DNA of 64,000 nt from Nitrospinaceae bacterium (GTDB lineage Bacteria; Nitrospinota; Nitrospinia; Nitrospinales; VA-1). Below, one piece after another: positions 42,982 through 50,579 of the stretch. Location of the stretch: NCBI GenBank assembly GCA_029261655.1, contig JAJDAY010000021.1, positions 1 to 64,000 of the forward strand, in the 5' to 3' direction. The translations under genes and the position numbers were made by a program. The notes under the pieces are model-generated. The model made no database searches and was not told the origin of the DNA. It saw only the letters and a program-made list of their open reading frames with translations. Numbering within the stretch: the first letter of the stretch is position 1; each line of letters begins with the position of its first letter.

Positions 42982-43635
42982 TTATTGTTTTGAGGAATAG
43001 TCCAGCAACTCAACGCCTTCTGGGACTGCAAACTGGAAAGTCGATTCCGAAATTTTCTTGTTTATCTGAACATCGCTGAAATCGATTTCCGTCCGGTTCC
43101 CCAATTTATCATACACGGTTGATCCGACGATTTGGTAGCTTTTGCTATTTGCCACGAGCACCAGCCGGTCGATGCTATTGTCTTCCTCTTTTGGAACGAG
43201 AACGACGGTGATCAAGCCGTTTTCATTAGATACTGTGACGACATTGAAGGAATTTGTCAGTTTCCCCTTGCCGGCAAGAAAGAGCGCCGGAGTATTGGAG
43301 GAATAAATACTTTCTACGGGTACTTTGGTCACTTGTCCTTCGTCGGGAACATACAACCAGAGAATCTTATCGTTGCTCACCAACACCTGGGGCTCCGGAG
43401 CGTTGTAAACCCACTTCATCTTTCCCGGTTTTTTGATTTGTACCTTGCCGTGGGCTTCCAGGGTCTGGTTCATGGTTTTGACATACGATTTTTGTACGAA
43501 CCGGGCGGTGATGGTTTTGACGGACTCGTATTGCTTTTGAATGGCGTCTAAGGCCTTTTGCTCTTCGCTGGCTAAGGCGTTAACGGAACTCCCCGCAAAA
43601 ACCAGAGCGAAGATAAAAACGAGTATTTTATTCAT
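42982..43635 (-). CDS. lolA: Outer-membrane lipoprotein carrier LolA
   Basis: 217 residues from ATG 43635 (GTG 43644 also possible). A signal peptide (MNKILVFIFALVFAGSSVNA) leads to a periplasmic protein that ferries lipoproteins to LolB/outer membrane. Family features: QKQYESVKTITARFVQKSY near the mature start, GKVQIKKPGKMKWVYNAPEP, and DNSIDRLVLVA. Length is typical (about 200). Together with rseP, lpxC and lpoB it proves a Gram-negative envelope. It is 25 bp after purN on the same strand. Confidence 0.94.
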   Translation of the reverse strand: MNKILVFIFALVFAGSSVNALASEEQKALDAIQKQYESVKTITARFVQKSYVKTMNQTLEAHGKVQIKKPGKMKWVYNAPEPQVLVSNDKILWLYVPDEGQVTKVPVESIYSSNTPALFLAGKGKLTNSFNVVTVSNENGLITVVLVPKEEDNSIDRLVLVANSKSYQIVGSTVYDKLGNRTEIDFSDVQINKKISESTFQFAVPEGVELLDYSSKQ

Positions 43636-43659
43636 AACGATCACCGGAGTTGAAAGAGA

Positions 43660-44280
43660 TCAAGTTTTCTGTTGCGTGACTTTTCTGGTTGTTACGTCGA
43701 GCCGGTTTTCAACAATCAGTTGAACCGCCCTTGGATAAATGAGGTGCTCCTGTTCCAGTATGCGCCGGGACAAGGTTTCCTCATCGTCCGAATCGTACAG
43801 GGGGACAACGCTTTGAAGGATGATCGGCCCGCTGTCAACCTTTTCATCGACAAAATGCACCGTGCATCCCGAAAACTTGACACCATAGTCGAGGGCCTGT
43901 CGTTGCGGGTGCAGCCCTGGAAAAGCTGGAAGCAGGGAAGGGTGAATATTTATGATCCTGCCCGCAAAACTGTTTATGAAAGGTTTTCCAAGAATCCGCA
44001 TAAACCCGGCGAGGCAAATCAGGTCAATAGCTTCGGCCTGCAACCGATCTATCAGAGCACGATCAAATGCCTTTTTATCTGGATAGGATTTTGGGTCCAG
44101 GAAGACGGTTTTTATCCCGTGATTATTTGCCCTCTCGAGGGCGAACGCTTCCTTGACGTTACTGATGACAATGGAAATTTCGGCGGTGAGGACACCCTGT
44201 TCCATTTGGTCGATCAGGGCCTGCAGATTTGTTCCCTGTCCCGAAACCAGCACCGCGAGTTTGAATTTCTTGGATCCCAT
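43660..44280 (-). CDS. purN: Phosphoribosylglycinamide formyltransferase (GART)
   Basis: 206 residues from ATG 44280. Transfers a formyl group from 10-formyl-THF to GAR in purine synthesis. VLVSGQGTNLQAL at the start binds substrate phosphate; catalytic N111, H113 (RIINIHPSLLPAFPG) and D149 (HFVDEKVDSGPII) are all present. Length is as in E. coli (about 212). Its 476-bp upstream gap lacks genes and holds hairpins. Confidence 0.96.
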   Translation of the reverse strand: MGSKKFKLAVLVSGQGTNLQALIDQMEQGVLTAEISIVISNVKEAFALERANNHGIKTVFLDPKSYPDKKAFDRALIDRLQAEAIDLICLAGFMRILGKPFINSFAGRIINIHPSLLPAFPGLHPQRQALDYGVKFSGCTVHFVDEKVDSGPIILQSVVPLYDSDDEETLSRRILEQEHLIYPRAVQLIVENRLDVTTRKVTQQKT

Positions 44281-44756
44281 TCAATTATTCAGAAAAAACT
44301 CAGGAAAAAAGCTGGAAATGTTCCTGTCGATTAAAATAATTCTCCCTATTACAATTCGAGCTTACCATTAAATATCCAAGTAAATCAATGGTCGGGGAAA
44401 ACCCACCCGCTATTTGGAAAAGCCCGCAGGATAAAGCCTTTTCGCCTCAGGGGCGACTCACAGAAAATCCCTTCCAGGCAGAAAAAGGGAATTGAGGTTG
44501 AACTTTCCCGGCTGACAGCAGTTTTTTTTTCAGAAAGGGGAATAAAATCGTCAATAACCCTATCTTTAATATTGGAATTTGAATGAAAGTTTGAATTCCA
44601 TCCCTTTTTGCGATCCGTCGGCCTATTTAAAACTCCCTGGCCGGCGGATTTCTTTTATTCCCGGTTGCTCCCAATTAATCCAAAGGTTTCAGGAGACTCG
44701 CGTAGCTTCAGGCCCAGGGTTCATTCCCAAAGATGCGGGGTTATCCTCCGGTGGAG
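44281..44756. other. 476-bp gene-free region with several hairpins, upstream of purN
   Basis: No gene is supported; a 71-codon plus-strand frame (44579-44794) runs into lpxC and lacks a signal. Structure: on the minus strand CGCC/GGCG closes a small hairpin at about 44442-44457, and AAAAG/CTTTT pairs lie beside it. Other short stems include TCCCTT/AAGGGA near 44468-44490. No known riboswitch could be matched by eye. It may be the purN leader, a small RNA, or a promoter. Confidence 0.4.
44614..44660 (+). terminator. Terminator-like hairpin downstream of lpxC fusion
   Basis: TCCGTCGGCC (44614-44623) pairs with GGCCGGCGGA (44639-44648), ten pairs with one wobble. The T-rich side (TTTCTTTTATTC) is on the plus strand, but no plus-strand gene precedes it. 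On the minus strand it could still slow transcripts leaving the lpxC gene. Confidence 0.45.
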
Positions 44757-46961
44757 TCAGACGGCCTGTAAGTAGTTTTCCTGGATCTTTTTGAGCAGTC
44801 CGATATTCTGGGTGTGTCCTGTCAGGTGGGCTTTGATGTGGCCGCGGATGGGTTTTCCAAGAAGATAAAAATCCCCTAAAATATCCAGGATTTTATGCCG
44901 GGCAAACTCGTCCTCAAACCTTAGTTTGGTGTTTAAAACTTTTTTGTCTCCGAGGAGAATGAAGTTATCCAGCTTGCCCCCTGAGGCAAATCCCATTTTA
45001 GTCAATTGAGCCACATCCTCCATGAACCCGAAGGTCCTGGCCGGGGCGATTTCATTTTTGAAACTGGCTTCTCCTTTGAACACGAAGGTGTAATCCTGAG
45101 TGCCTATGGGCTCGGGATATTTCATGTGGTAGCTGACGGTGAAGGTATCGGAGGGTTCGATGGAAATCATCGGGCCGCCTTCATCTTCCGAGCCAAAAGT
45201 ATAGGTTTTGTCGATGACGATTTCATCGTAGGTCCCATCCTGTTCCTCAAATTCCCCATCTTCAATCAGGGCGCAGAAGTCTTTTGCCGAACCGTCCATC
45301 ACAGGCGCTTCGTCTCCTACTTTAATCAGGAGGTTGGTGATCCGGTACATATGCAGAACAGCCATAATATGTTCGATGGTGGCGACGGATGCCAGGCCCT
45401 TTTTCAGGCAGGTAGAGTAATCCGTCGATTGAACATTTTCCAGCTGGGCGGGGATGGTCTTCCCGGTGGATATGTCGCCGAAAATGATGCCGCTGCCGGG
45501 AGGCAGGGGTTGTAAAATGAGGCCGGTTTTGATGCCGGAATGAAGACCGCTTCCGCAAAGCACCACGCTTCTTTTGAGAGTCCTTTGCAACGGGAGAGGC
45601 GGGGAGGGTTGTTTGCCATTAGGCTCTGGCAGTCGAATGTCATGACGCTTGAGTTTTTCCTGAAACAGTTCTTTATCTGTTTTGAGAGCTTCGCAGGTTT
45701 TCTTGAGATCCCATTCGTTTTTCCGCAGATGATGAATGATGAAACCCTTCTCCCACGAAAGTTCGGCTTCCTGGAAGGTGTCGGAATGGCCGGAATCATC
45801 AGGATGGACTTTTTCCCTGGAATTTTGAATCTCCAAAGGCAGATTTTGCAGAGAAATTTTCTCGCAGGTGGAGCCGGTTATCAGGATTTTATCCAGGACC
45901 GACCGGAGTTCTTTAACATTTTCGGGCCAGTCATAACGGCTTAACGCGGCTAACGCGTCTTCTTCGATCAAGGGAACGGCAAACCCGCCTTTTTCGGCAC
46001 ATTCCTCAAAATAGTCTTTGACCATGATGGAAATTTTATCCGAATAGTTACGTAGCGGGGGGATTTTCAGAATGGTGGTTTTGAATAAACCGAGTAAGTC
46101 AGAATTGAACTGTCCTCCAGCGGCCAGCACTTTCAGGTTTTTGGATGACGAGATCATGATTCGGGCGGGAAGAAATTCGCTTGACGATTCGCCCTTCAAT
46201 CCCTCCGCCAGTTTTTTTTGTAGCTCTTTGCTCAGCAATTCCACGTTGCTCAGGTACACCACGGAGCCTTGATTTGCTGAAAGAGGATTCGCGGATTTTT
46301 TGGGTCGGCCCGGTTTCTTTTTCGTTGTGGAGAAAAGATGGGATTGAATGTCATGAGATTGCCGAACCTCGCAATTGAGCTTGATAAAAGGACGATCCCC
46401 CTGGTGGCTTCGCCGATGTATGCAGTGCGCGATGAATTCCTTTCCCGTCCCTTTTTCTCCAAGCAGTAAAATGGGCTCATTGTTTTGCGATGCCTGTTGA
46501 GTGGCTTTTTTTACCTCCACCATCATCTCGAAGCAAAGCGGCAGATCTTTCTGATTGAGTAAATTGACTTCCTGAGCTCGCTGGGTATTCTTTTTTTCCT
46601 TGAAAACGTTTTCGACCGTTTCGGTCAGCTGGTCGAGGGAAAATGGTTTTTCTATAAAGTCGAAAGCGCCGAGTTTTGTCGCCTGGACGGCGGTGTCGAT
46701 GGTGCCGTGCCCGGACATGATCAATACCTCGATTTCCGGGTGGTAGGTTTTGACCGTTTTCAGCACCTCGATTCCGTCCATTCCGGGGAGCCATATGTCA
46801 AGCAGTACCAGATCCGGCGGGTCGGATTGGATCATCTTCAAAGCCCCCAATCCGTCAGACGCTACAGACACTTCGTAGCCCTCGTCAATGAGGATTTCCC
46901 TGAGGGAGCTGACTATATTTTTTTCATCGTCTACAATTAAAACTCGTTCGGCTGTCAACAT
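44757..46961 (-). CDS. lpxC: NtrC-like response regulator fused to LpxC deacetylase
   Basis: 734 residues from ATG 46961, GGAGGAA upstream; one continuous frame. Domain 1 (1-125) is a receiver with DD (11-12), D55 in LVLLDIWLPGMDG and K105. Domain 2 (about 140-385) is an AAA+ module with Walker A GEKGTGKE (168-175). Its sigma-54 GAFTGA loop is replaced by KKKPGRPKKS (214-223) and Walker B lacks acids (GSVVYLSNVE, 232-241). Domain 3 (about 405-442) is a Fis-type helix-turn-helix. After a Pro-rich linker, domain 4 (461-734) is a full LpxC: TIEH (E530, H531), FEDEFARHKILDILGD (H689, D693), GH (H716) and GSGLHSG. LpxC commits UDP-acyl-GlcNAc to lipid A. Normal LpxC is about 300 residues and free-standing. 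Confidence 0.93.
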   Translation of the reverse strand: MLTAERVLIVDDEKNIVSSLREILIDEGYEVSVASDGLGALKMIQSDPPDLVLLDIWLPGMDGIEVLKTVKTYHPEIEVLIMSGHGTIDTAVQATKLGAFDFIEKPFSLDQLTETVENVFKEKKNTQRAQEVNLLNQKDLPLCFEMMVEVKKATQQASQNNEPILLLGEKGTGKEFIAHCIHRRSHQGDRPFIKLNCEVRQSHDIQSHLFSTTKKKPGRPKKSANPLSANQGSVVYLSNVELLSKELQKKLAEGLKGESSSEFLPARIMISSSKNLKVLAAGGQFNSDLLGLFKTTILKIPPLRNYSDKISIMVKDYFEECAEKGGFAVPLIEEDALAALSRYDWPENVKELRSVLDKILITGSTCEKISLQNLPLEIQNSREKVHPDDSGHSDTFQEAELSWEKGFIIHHLRKNEWDLKKTCEALKTDKELFQEKLKRHDIRLPEPNGKQPSPPLPLQRTLKRSVVLCGSGLHSGIKTGLILQPLPPGSGIIFGDISTGKTIPAQLENVQSTDYSTCLKKGLASVATIEHIMAVLHMYRITNLLIKVGDEAPVMDGSAKDFCALIEDGEFEEQDGTYDEIVIDKTYTFGSEDEGGPMISIEPSDTFTVSYHMKYPEPIGTQDYTFVFKGEASFKNEIAPARTFGFMEDVAQLTKMGFASGGKLDNFILLGDKKVLNTKLRFEDEFARHKILDILGDFYLLGKPIRGHIKAHLTGHTQNIGLLKKIQENYLQAV

Positions 46962-47026
46962 TTCCTCCGAAAATATCAGGAATGAATTGGAGATAAGTAA
47001 AGTTTAAATCGCCTGGGGATGCCGGC

Positions 47027-47662
47027 TCAAGAAATTTTAACGAAATCCAGGTAATAGATTTTATCCCCGGCGTTGATGAAGTTATTCTCGTATTTTGATC
47101 TGGGAAGATCGACCCGGTCGCCTCGAAAAACACCCGCTCCGAGTTTATTTTTTAATTGCGCCTCTGCTTCAAAAAAATCCAGGATTTCCAGAGCGTAAGA
47201 TTCGTTGTCCGTCGCTATATGCACTTCTCCGCCAGAGATCAATTTACGGGTCACAAGATCAACAAAAGGCGGTTTGATCAACCGGCGTTTGTAATGGCGT
47301 TTTTTCGGCCAGGGGTCCGGGAAATTGATATAGATCCTGTCCAGGCTTTCATCCTTGAACAGCAGGGAAATCTTTTCGCGCGCATCGCCATAAACAATAC
47401 GGGTATTTTTCATCTGGAGTTTGTTGATGCGGGTGATGACCTTGCGAATGCCTTTGTGATAAAAATCCATTCCCACAAAATTGCAACCCGGTTCGCGCGC
47501 CGCGATTTCGATGAGAAACTTTCCGTTGCCAAAACCGATTTCCAGTTGCATGGGGTTTTCGTTCTCGAAAACATCGCCCCAATCGGGGAGGGATTCGGTG
47601 TCCATGAAGAAGGGACTGTCCTCAGCAATTTCATCAAAAGAAATTAAGGGTTTGCTTGCCAT
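47027..47662 (-). CDS. trmB: tRNA (guanine-N7-)-methyltransferase
   Basis: 211 residues from ATG 47662. Adds the N7 methyl group at G46 of tRNA using S-adenosylmethionine. The SAM-binding LEIGFGNGKFLIE (about 40-52) and the family signature NFPDPWPKKRHYKRRL (about 113-128) are both clear. Length is typical (about 210-240). It lies 15 bp after greA and 65 bp ahead of the lpxC fusion in one direction. Confidence 0.95.
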   Translation of the reverse strand: MASKPLISFDEIAEDSPFFMDTESLPDWGDVFENENPMQLEIGFGNGKFLIEIAAREPGCNFVGMDFYHKGIRKVITRINKLQMKNTRIVYGDAREKISLLFKDESLDRIYINFPDPWPKKRHYKRRLIKPPFVDLVTRKLISGGEVHIATDNESYALEILDFFEAEAQLKNKLGAGVFRGDRVDLPRSKYENNFINAGDKIYYLDFVKIS

Positions 47663-47677
47663 GTTAAATATTATCCT

Positions 47678-48157
47678 TCACAGGTTGCCGCTATTTTCAT
47701 GAATCGTGACTATTTTCAAGACTTCAAATTCCTTCTGGTTGCCGGGAAGAGAAATCATTACCTCATCGCCTTCCTGTTTTCCCAATAGCGATCGACCGAC
47801 CGGTGAAGCCGTTGAAATTTTCCCCTCATCAGGATTGACTTCCTCCGGGAACACCAGGTGATACTGGGTTTCCCCTCCTGTATTCAGATCTTTTAAGAAC
47901 AGGGTGCTTCCCAGGCCGGACCGGTCTCTGGGAATACGGTCAATATTCAAAGCCATGACATCGCTGATTCTTTTTTGCAGTTGGGATAAACGGGTTTCAA
48001 GGTACATTTGCCGTTCCTTGGCGGCCTTGAATTCTGCGTTCTCGCTCAGGTCACCATGCTCCATGGCGGTTTTCAAGGCTTTTGGGATGTCTACTTTTAA
48101 CTCAACTTTGGTGGTTTCAAGTTCCTTATCCAGTTTATCAAGAATAGGAAGTCGCAT
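47678..48157 (-). CDS. greA: Transcription elongation factor GreA-like
   Basis: 159 residues from ATG 48157, with GGAG upstream; the longer frame to 48253 is not supported. It rescues backtracked RNA polymerase by stimulating transcript cleavage. The N-terminal coiled coil has the tip acids (GDLSENAEFKAAKERQ, about 43-58, matching D-x-x-E-N of GreA), and the C-terminal FKBP-like domain ends with SPVGRSLLGKQEGDEVMI. Length matches GreA (158). Confidence 0.94.
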   Translation of the reverse strand: MRLPILDKLDKELETTKVELKVDIPKALKTAMEHGDLSENAEFKAAKERQMYLETRLSQLQKRISDVMALNIDRIPRDRSGLGSTLFLKDLNTGGETQYHLVFPEEVNPDEGKISTASPVGRSLLGKQEGDEVMISLPGNQKEFEVLKIVTIHENSGNL

Positions 48158-48495
48158 GGTGATTTCTCCGCGTAACAAATTTTGATTCTGTGGAAACAAC
48201 GTTCGGATAAAAACTTTCCCAATCACTATAGGCTGGACAGCAATGGTTTTCAAGTTTCCCTTTACCTTTTAAATTGTAAAGGGCGCCTTACGAATTCTTT
48301 TACAAATTCCAGCAAAGAATATTTTCCCGTCCAGTCATGCAGGTGATTGCCGGTGTCACAAGTTAAAGAAAGCCAATGGGTGCATTGAATGGACTGTGGT
48401 TGGGAGGCGGAATTCAGGGTGACCACAAAAATAGCCGGGAAAATATAGAAAGACACCGCGAGGAGTGTTGAAAAATCACGCTTTATTTTAACTAT
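48158..48495. other. Gene-free stretch between greA and the HDOD gene
   Basis: About 340 bp with a CCCTTTAC/GTAAAGGG hairpin (48258-48283) and no supported gene. A 64-codon minus-strand frame (48262-48456) starts at GTG without a ribosome binding site and ends inside the hairpin. The divergent promoters of greA and the HDOD gene must lie here and at 48496. Confidence 0.45.
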
Positions 48496-48523
48496 TTGAA
48501 AAATAAAGGTTTAGGGATATACT
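48496..48523 (+). promoter_or_regulatory. Sigma-70 type promoter of the HDOD gene
   Basis: TTGAAA (48496-48501), 16-base spacer, TATACT (48518-48523). Good matches to both hexamers, 75 bp upstream of the chosen start. Confidence 0.6.
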
Positions 48524-48598
48524 GTTGGTGGCTATCCGTGGTTTGATTTATTTTGCATGCCTCTAATGCAGGCGTTATCTAGAGATTTGGAACTTTAT

Positions 48599-49456
48599 AT
48601 GACAAGAGACGAAATATTAAAAGCTCTGACAGAAAAAGGCGATTTGCCGCCGCTCCCGGAAATTCTATTGAAATTGCAAACCCTGATCAACGACCCCGAA
48701 AGTGAGATCGAGGAAATTGCGAGATTGATAGAAACGGAACCCGTTTTGTCTGGAAGGCTCATCAAATTGTCCAACAGCGTTTTATATGGGGGCGGAAAGG
48801 AAGATGGAGACCTTTCCAGCGTGGTCATGCGCCTGGGTGTCAAAATGATTCTGGATCTGGCTTATGCTCTCCAGTTGACCAATGTGTTTAGTAAGTTCAA
48901 ATCTCTGGATCAATACAAGTTCTGGATGCACTCCATGGCCGTCGCCTGTCTGACCCAGACGCTGAGTAAAAAAGCGAACCTTTCCGATGAAGAAAGGCAG
49001 GAAAGCTATATTTGCGGTTTGATGCATGATCTTGGCATCGTGGTTTTTGAACATTTGATTCCCGATGAATACGCTGAATTTGTCAAATCCATTGGCCCGG
49101 AAGAAGCTTCTCTGGAAACCCTCGAGCTGGAAAAATTCGGCATCGCGCACCCGGAACTGGGAGCAAAGTTCATTAGCCATTATTGGCCAATTTCACCCAT
49201 CGTCATCAATTCGGTGGAGCAACACATCGATCCGTCGTCCCTGAACGGATACGGCTTGAATATCGCTCAACTGGTTGGTATTGCCAATCAGGTGGCCATT
49301 AATGAGGGGATGACCCACGGAATCGGTAACCCCCCTGAAATTCCTCTGGGCGACGAAATTTATGAAAAACTGGGACTGTTCCCGGATGAGTTGGAAGATA
49401 TCATTGAAACAACGGTGGAAGGGCTGGACAACACCGAACTACTGATGAAGGCCTGA
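48599..49456 (+). CDS. HDOD-domain protein
   Basis: 285 residues from ATG 48599 (TTGGAA upstream); ATG 48557 would add 14 residues without a signal. The HDOD fold, related to HD-domain phosphohydrolases, covers most of the length: LPPLPEILLKLQTLINDP at the start, then LSGRLIKLSNSVLYGG and GLMHDLGIVVFEHL with the HD pair. HDOD proteins act in signalling (cyclic di-GMP, motility, DNA repair control), often without catalytic activity. The next gene (30 bp) is a metallo-beta-lactamase protein, a common neighbour. Confidence 0.9.
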   Translation: MTRDEILKALTEKGDLPPLPEILLKLQTLINDPESEIEEIARLIETEPVLSGRLIKLSNSVLYGGGKEDGDLSSVVMRLGVKMILDLAYALQLTNVFSKFKSLDQYKFWMHSMAVACLTQTLSKKANLSDEERQESYICGLMHDLGIVVFEHLIPDEYAEFVKSIGPEEASLETLELEKFGIAHPELGAKFISHYWPISPIVINSVEQHIDPSSLNGYGLNIAQLVGIANQVAINEGMTHGIGNPPEIPLGDEIYEKLGLFPDELEDIIETTVEGLDNTELLMKA

Positions 49457-49485
49457 ATTATTTTTAAGGAAAGGAGCGGTCATTG

Positions 49486-50523
49486 ATGGAAGAGTTTTTT
49501 CAGGTCATATTTCGCGGAGTGAGGGGGTCCATTGCAACCCCGGTCGCTTTGGCGCAAATTGAGGAGAAACTCACCCAGGCTTTGGAACGGGCGCGGCCCC
49601 AAGACCTGAAGGACGCCGATTCCAGGAAATCCTTCATCGACAGCCTGCCTTTTGAGATACGCGGTAGTTTTGGCGGCAACACTCCCTGCGTTCAGATGCA
49701 GGTCGGCAAAGAAAACCTTATTTTTGATGGCGGGACGGGAATTCGTCAGGCGGGCCTGGATTTATTAAAAGGTGATTTTGGTCAGGGCAGGGGAAGGGCG
49801 CATCTATTTTTTTCGCACACCCATTGGGATCATATTCAAGCAGTGCCATTTTTTGCTCCCTTGCGAATCGAAGGCAACCATTTTACGATCATCAGCCCCC
49901 ACGAAAATATTAAAGAGCGATTGGAACGCCAGCAGTCCCCCGAATATTTTCCAGTGCCGTTTGATGCGTATAAGAGCACCATCGACATTCCCGACCTGGA
50001 CGGTCAGTCTGAAGTTATGGTGGGTGACGTGAAAGTCCAATGGCAGGAGATGTGTCATCCCGGAAAATCATTTTCTTACCGTATCGAATATGCGGGAAAA
50101 TCGGTGGTGTATGCCACGGATGCCGAATACAAAGACTTGAGCGCTGAAAAACTCCAGCCTTATGTCGATTTCTTCCGGGACGCGGATCTGCTCATTTTCG
50201 ATTCAATGTTCACGTTTGGCGAAGGGCTCGAGAGAAGAGACTGGGGTCATAGCTCGACATTTATCGGAATTGATCTGGCAGTGGACGCAAACGTAAAAAA
50301 AATCGCTTTTTTTCACCACGATCCCCGTTACGACGATAACAAACTGGTCGAAATATTTTCTCAAACCCAGCATTACCTAAAGTCCATCGCTCCAGAATCC
50401 AAGCTCAAAATGTTCCTCTCCTATGAAGGTTTGACAATGAACATTCAGCAGGATGAATCTCCGGTTCAAGATGAGCTCTGTTTTTCGGTCACGCCGCAAA
50501 AGCCTGGTCTTGTCGCAAAATAA
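49486..50523 (+). CDS. Metallo-beta-lactamase-fold protein (GGNT type)
   Basis: 345 residues from ATG 49486 (TTG 49483 possible), AAGGAG upstream. It begins FRGVRGSIATP, has the GGNTPCVQ block (63-70), DGGTGIR and the HTHWDH zinc motif (H111, H113, D115, H116), then DSMFTFGE and FFHHDP at later ligand positions. This branch (GGNT-C-x-x-x, D-x-GTG) occurs in bacterial signalling contexts; some members cleave cyclic nucleotides, but the substrate here is unproven. It follows the HDOD gene in an operon and precedes the hydantoinase fusion. Confidence 0.88.
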   Translation: MEEFFQVIFRGVRGSIATPVALAQIEEKLTQALERARPQDLKDADSRKSFIDSLPFEIRGSFGGNTPCVQMQVGKENLIFDGGTGIRQAGLDLLKGDFGQGRGRAHLFFSHTHWDHIQAVPFFAPLRIEGNHFTIISPHENIKERLERQQSPEYFPVPFDAYKSTIDIPDLDGQSEVMVGDVKVQWQEMCHPGKSFSYRIEYAGKSVVYATDAEYKDLSAEKLQPYVDFFRDADLLIFDSMFTFGEGLERRDWGHSSTFIGIDLAVDANVKKIAFFHHDPRYDDNKLVEIFSQTQHYLKSIAPESKLKMFLSYEGLTMNIQQDESPVQDELCFSVTPQKPGLVAK

Positions 50524-50579
50524 TTGCGATTTAATTTTTCTTCTTTCCAAAACCTCCCATTCTTGTTTATTCTCAAGCC

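Noticed and set aside
48262-48456. 64-codon reverse frame before greA
   Set aside because: GTG start without signal, ends in a hairpin, no family.
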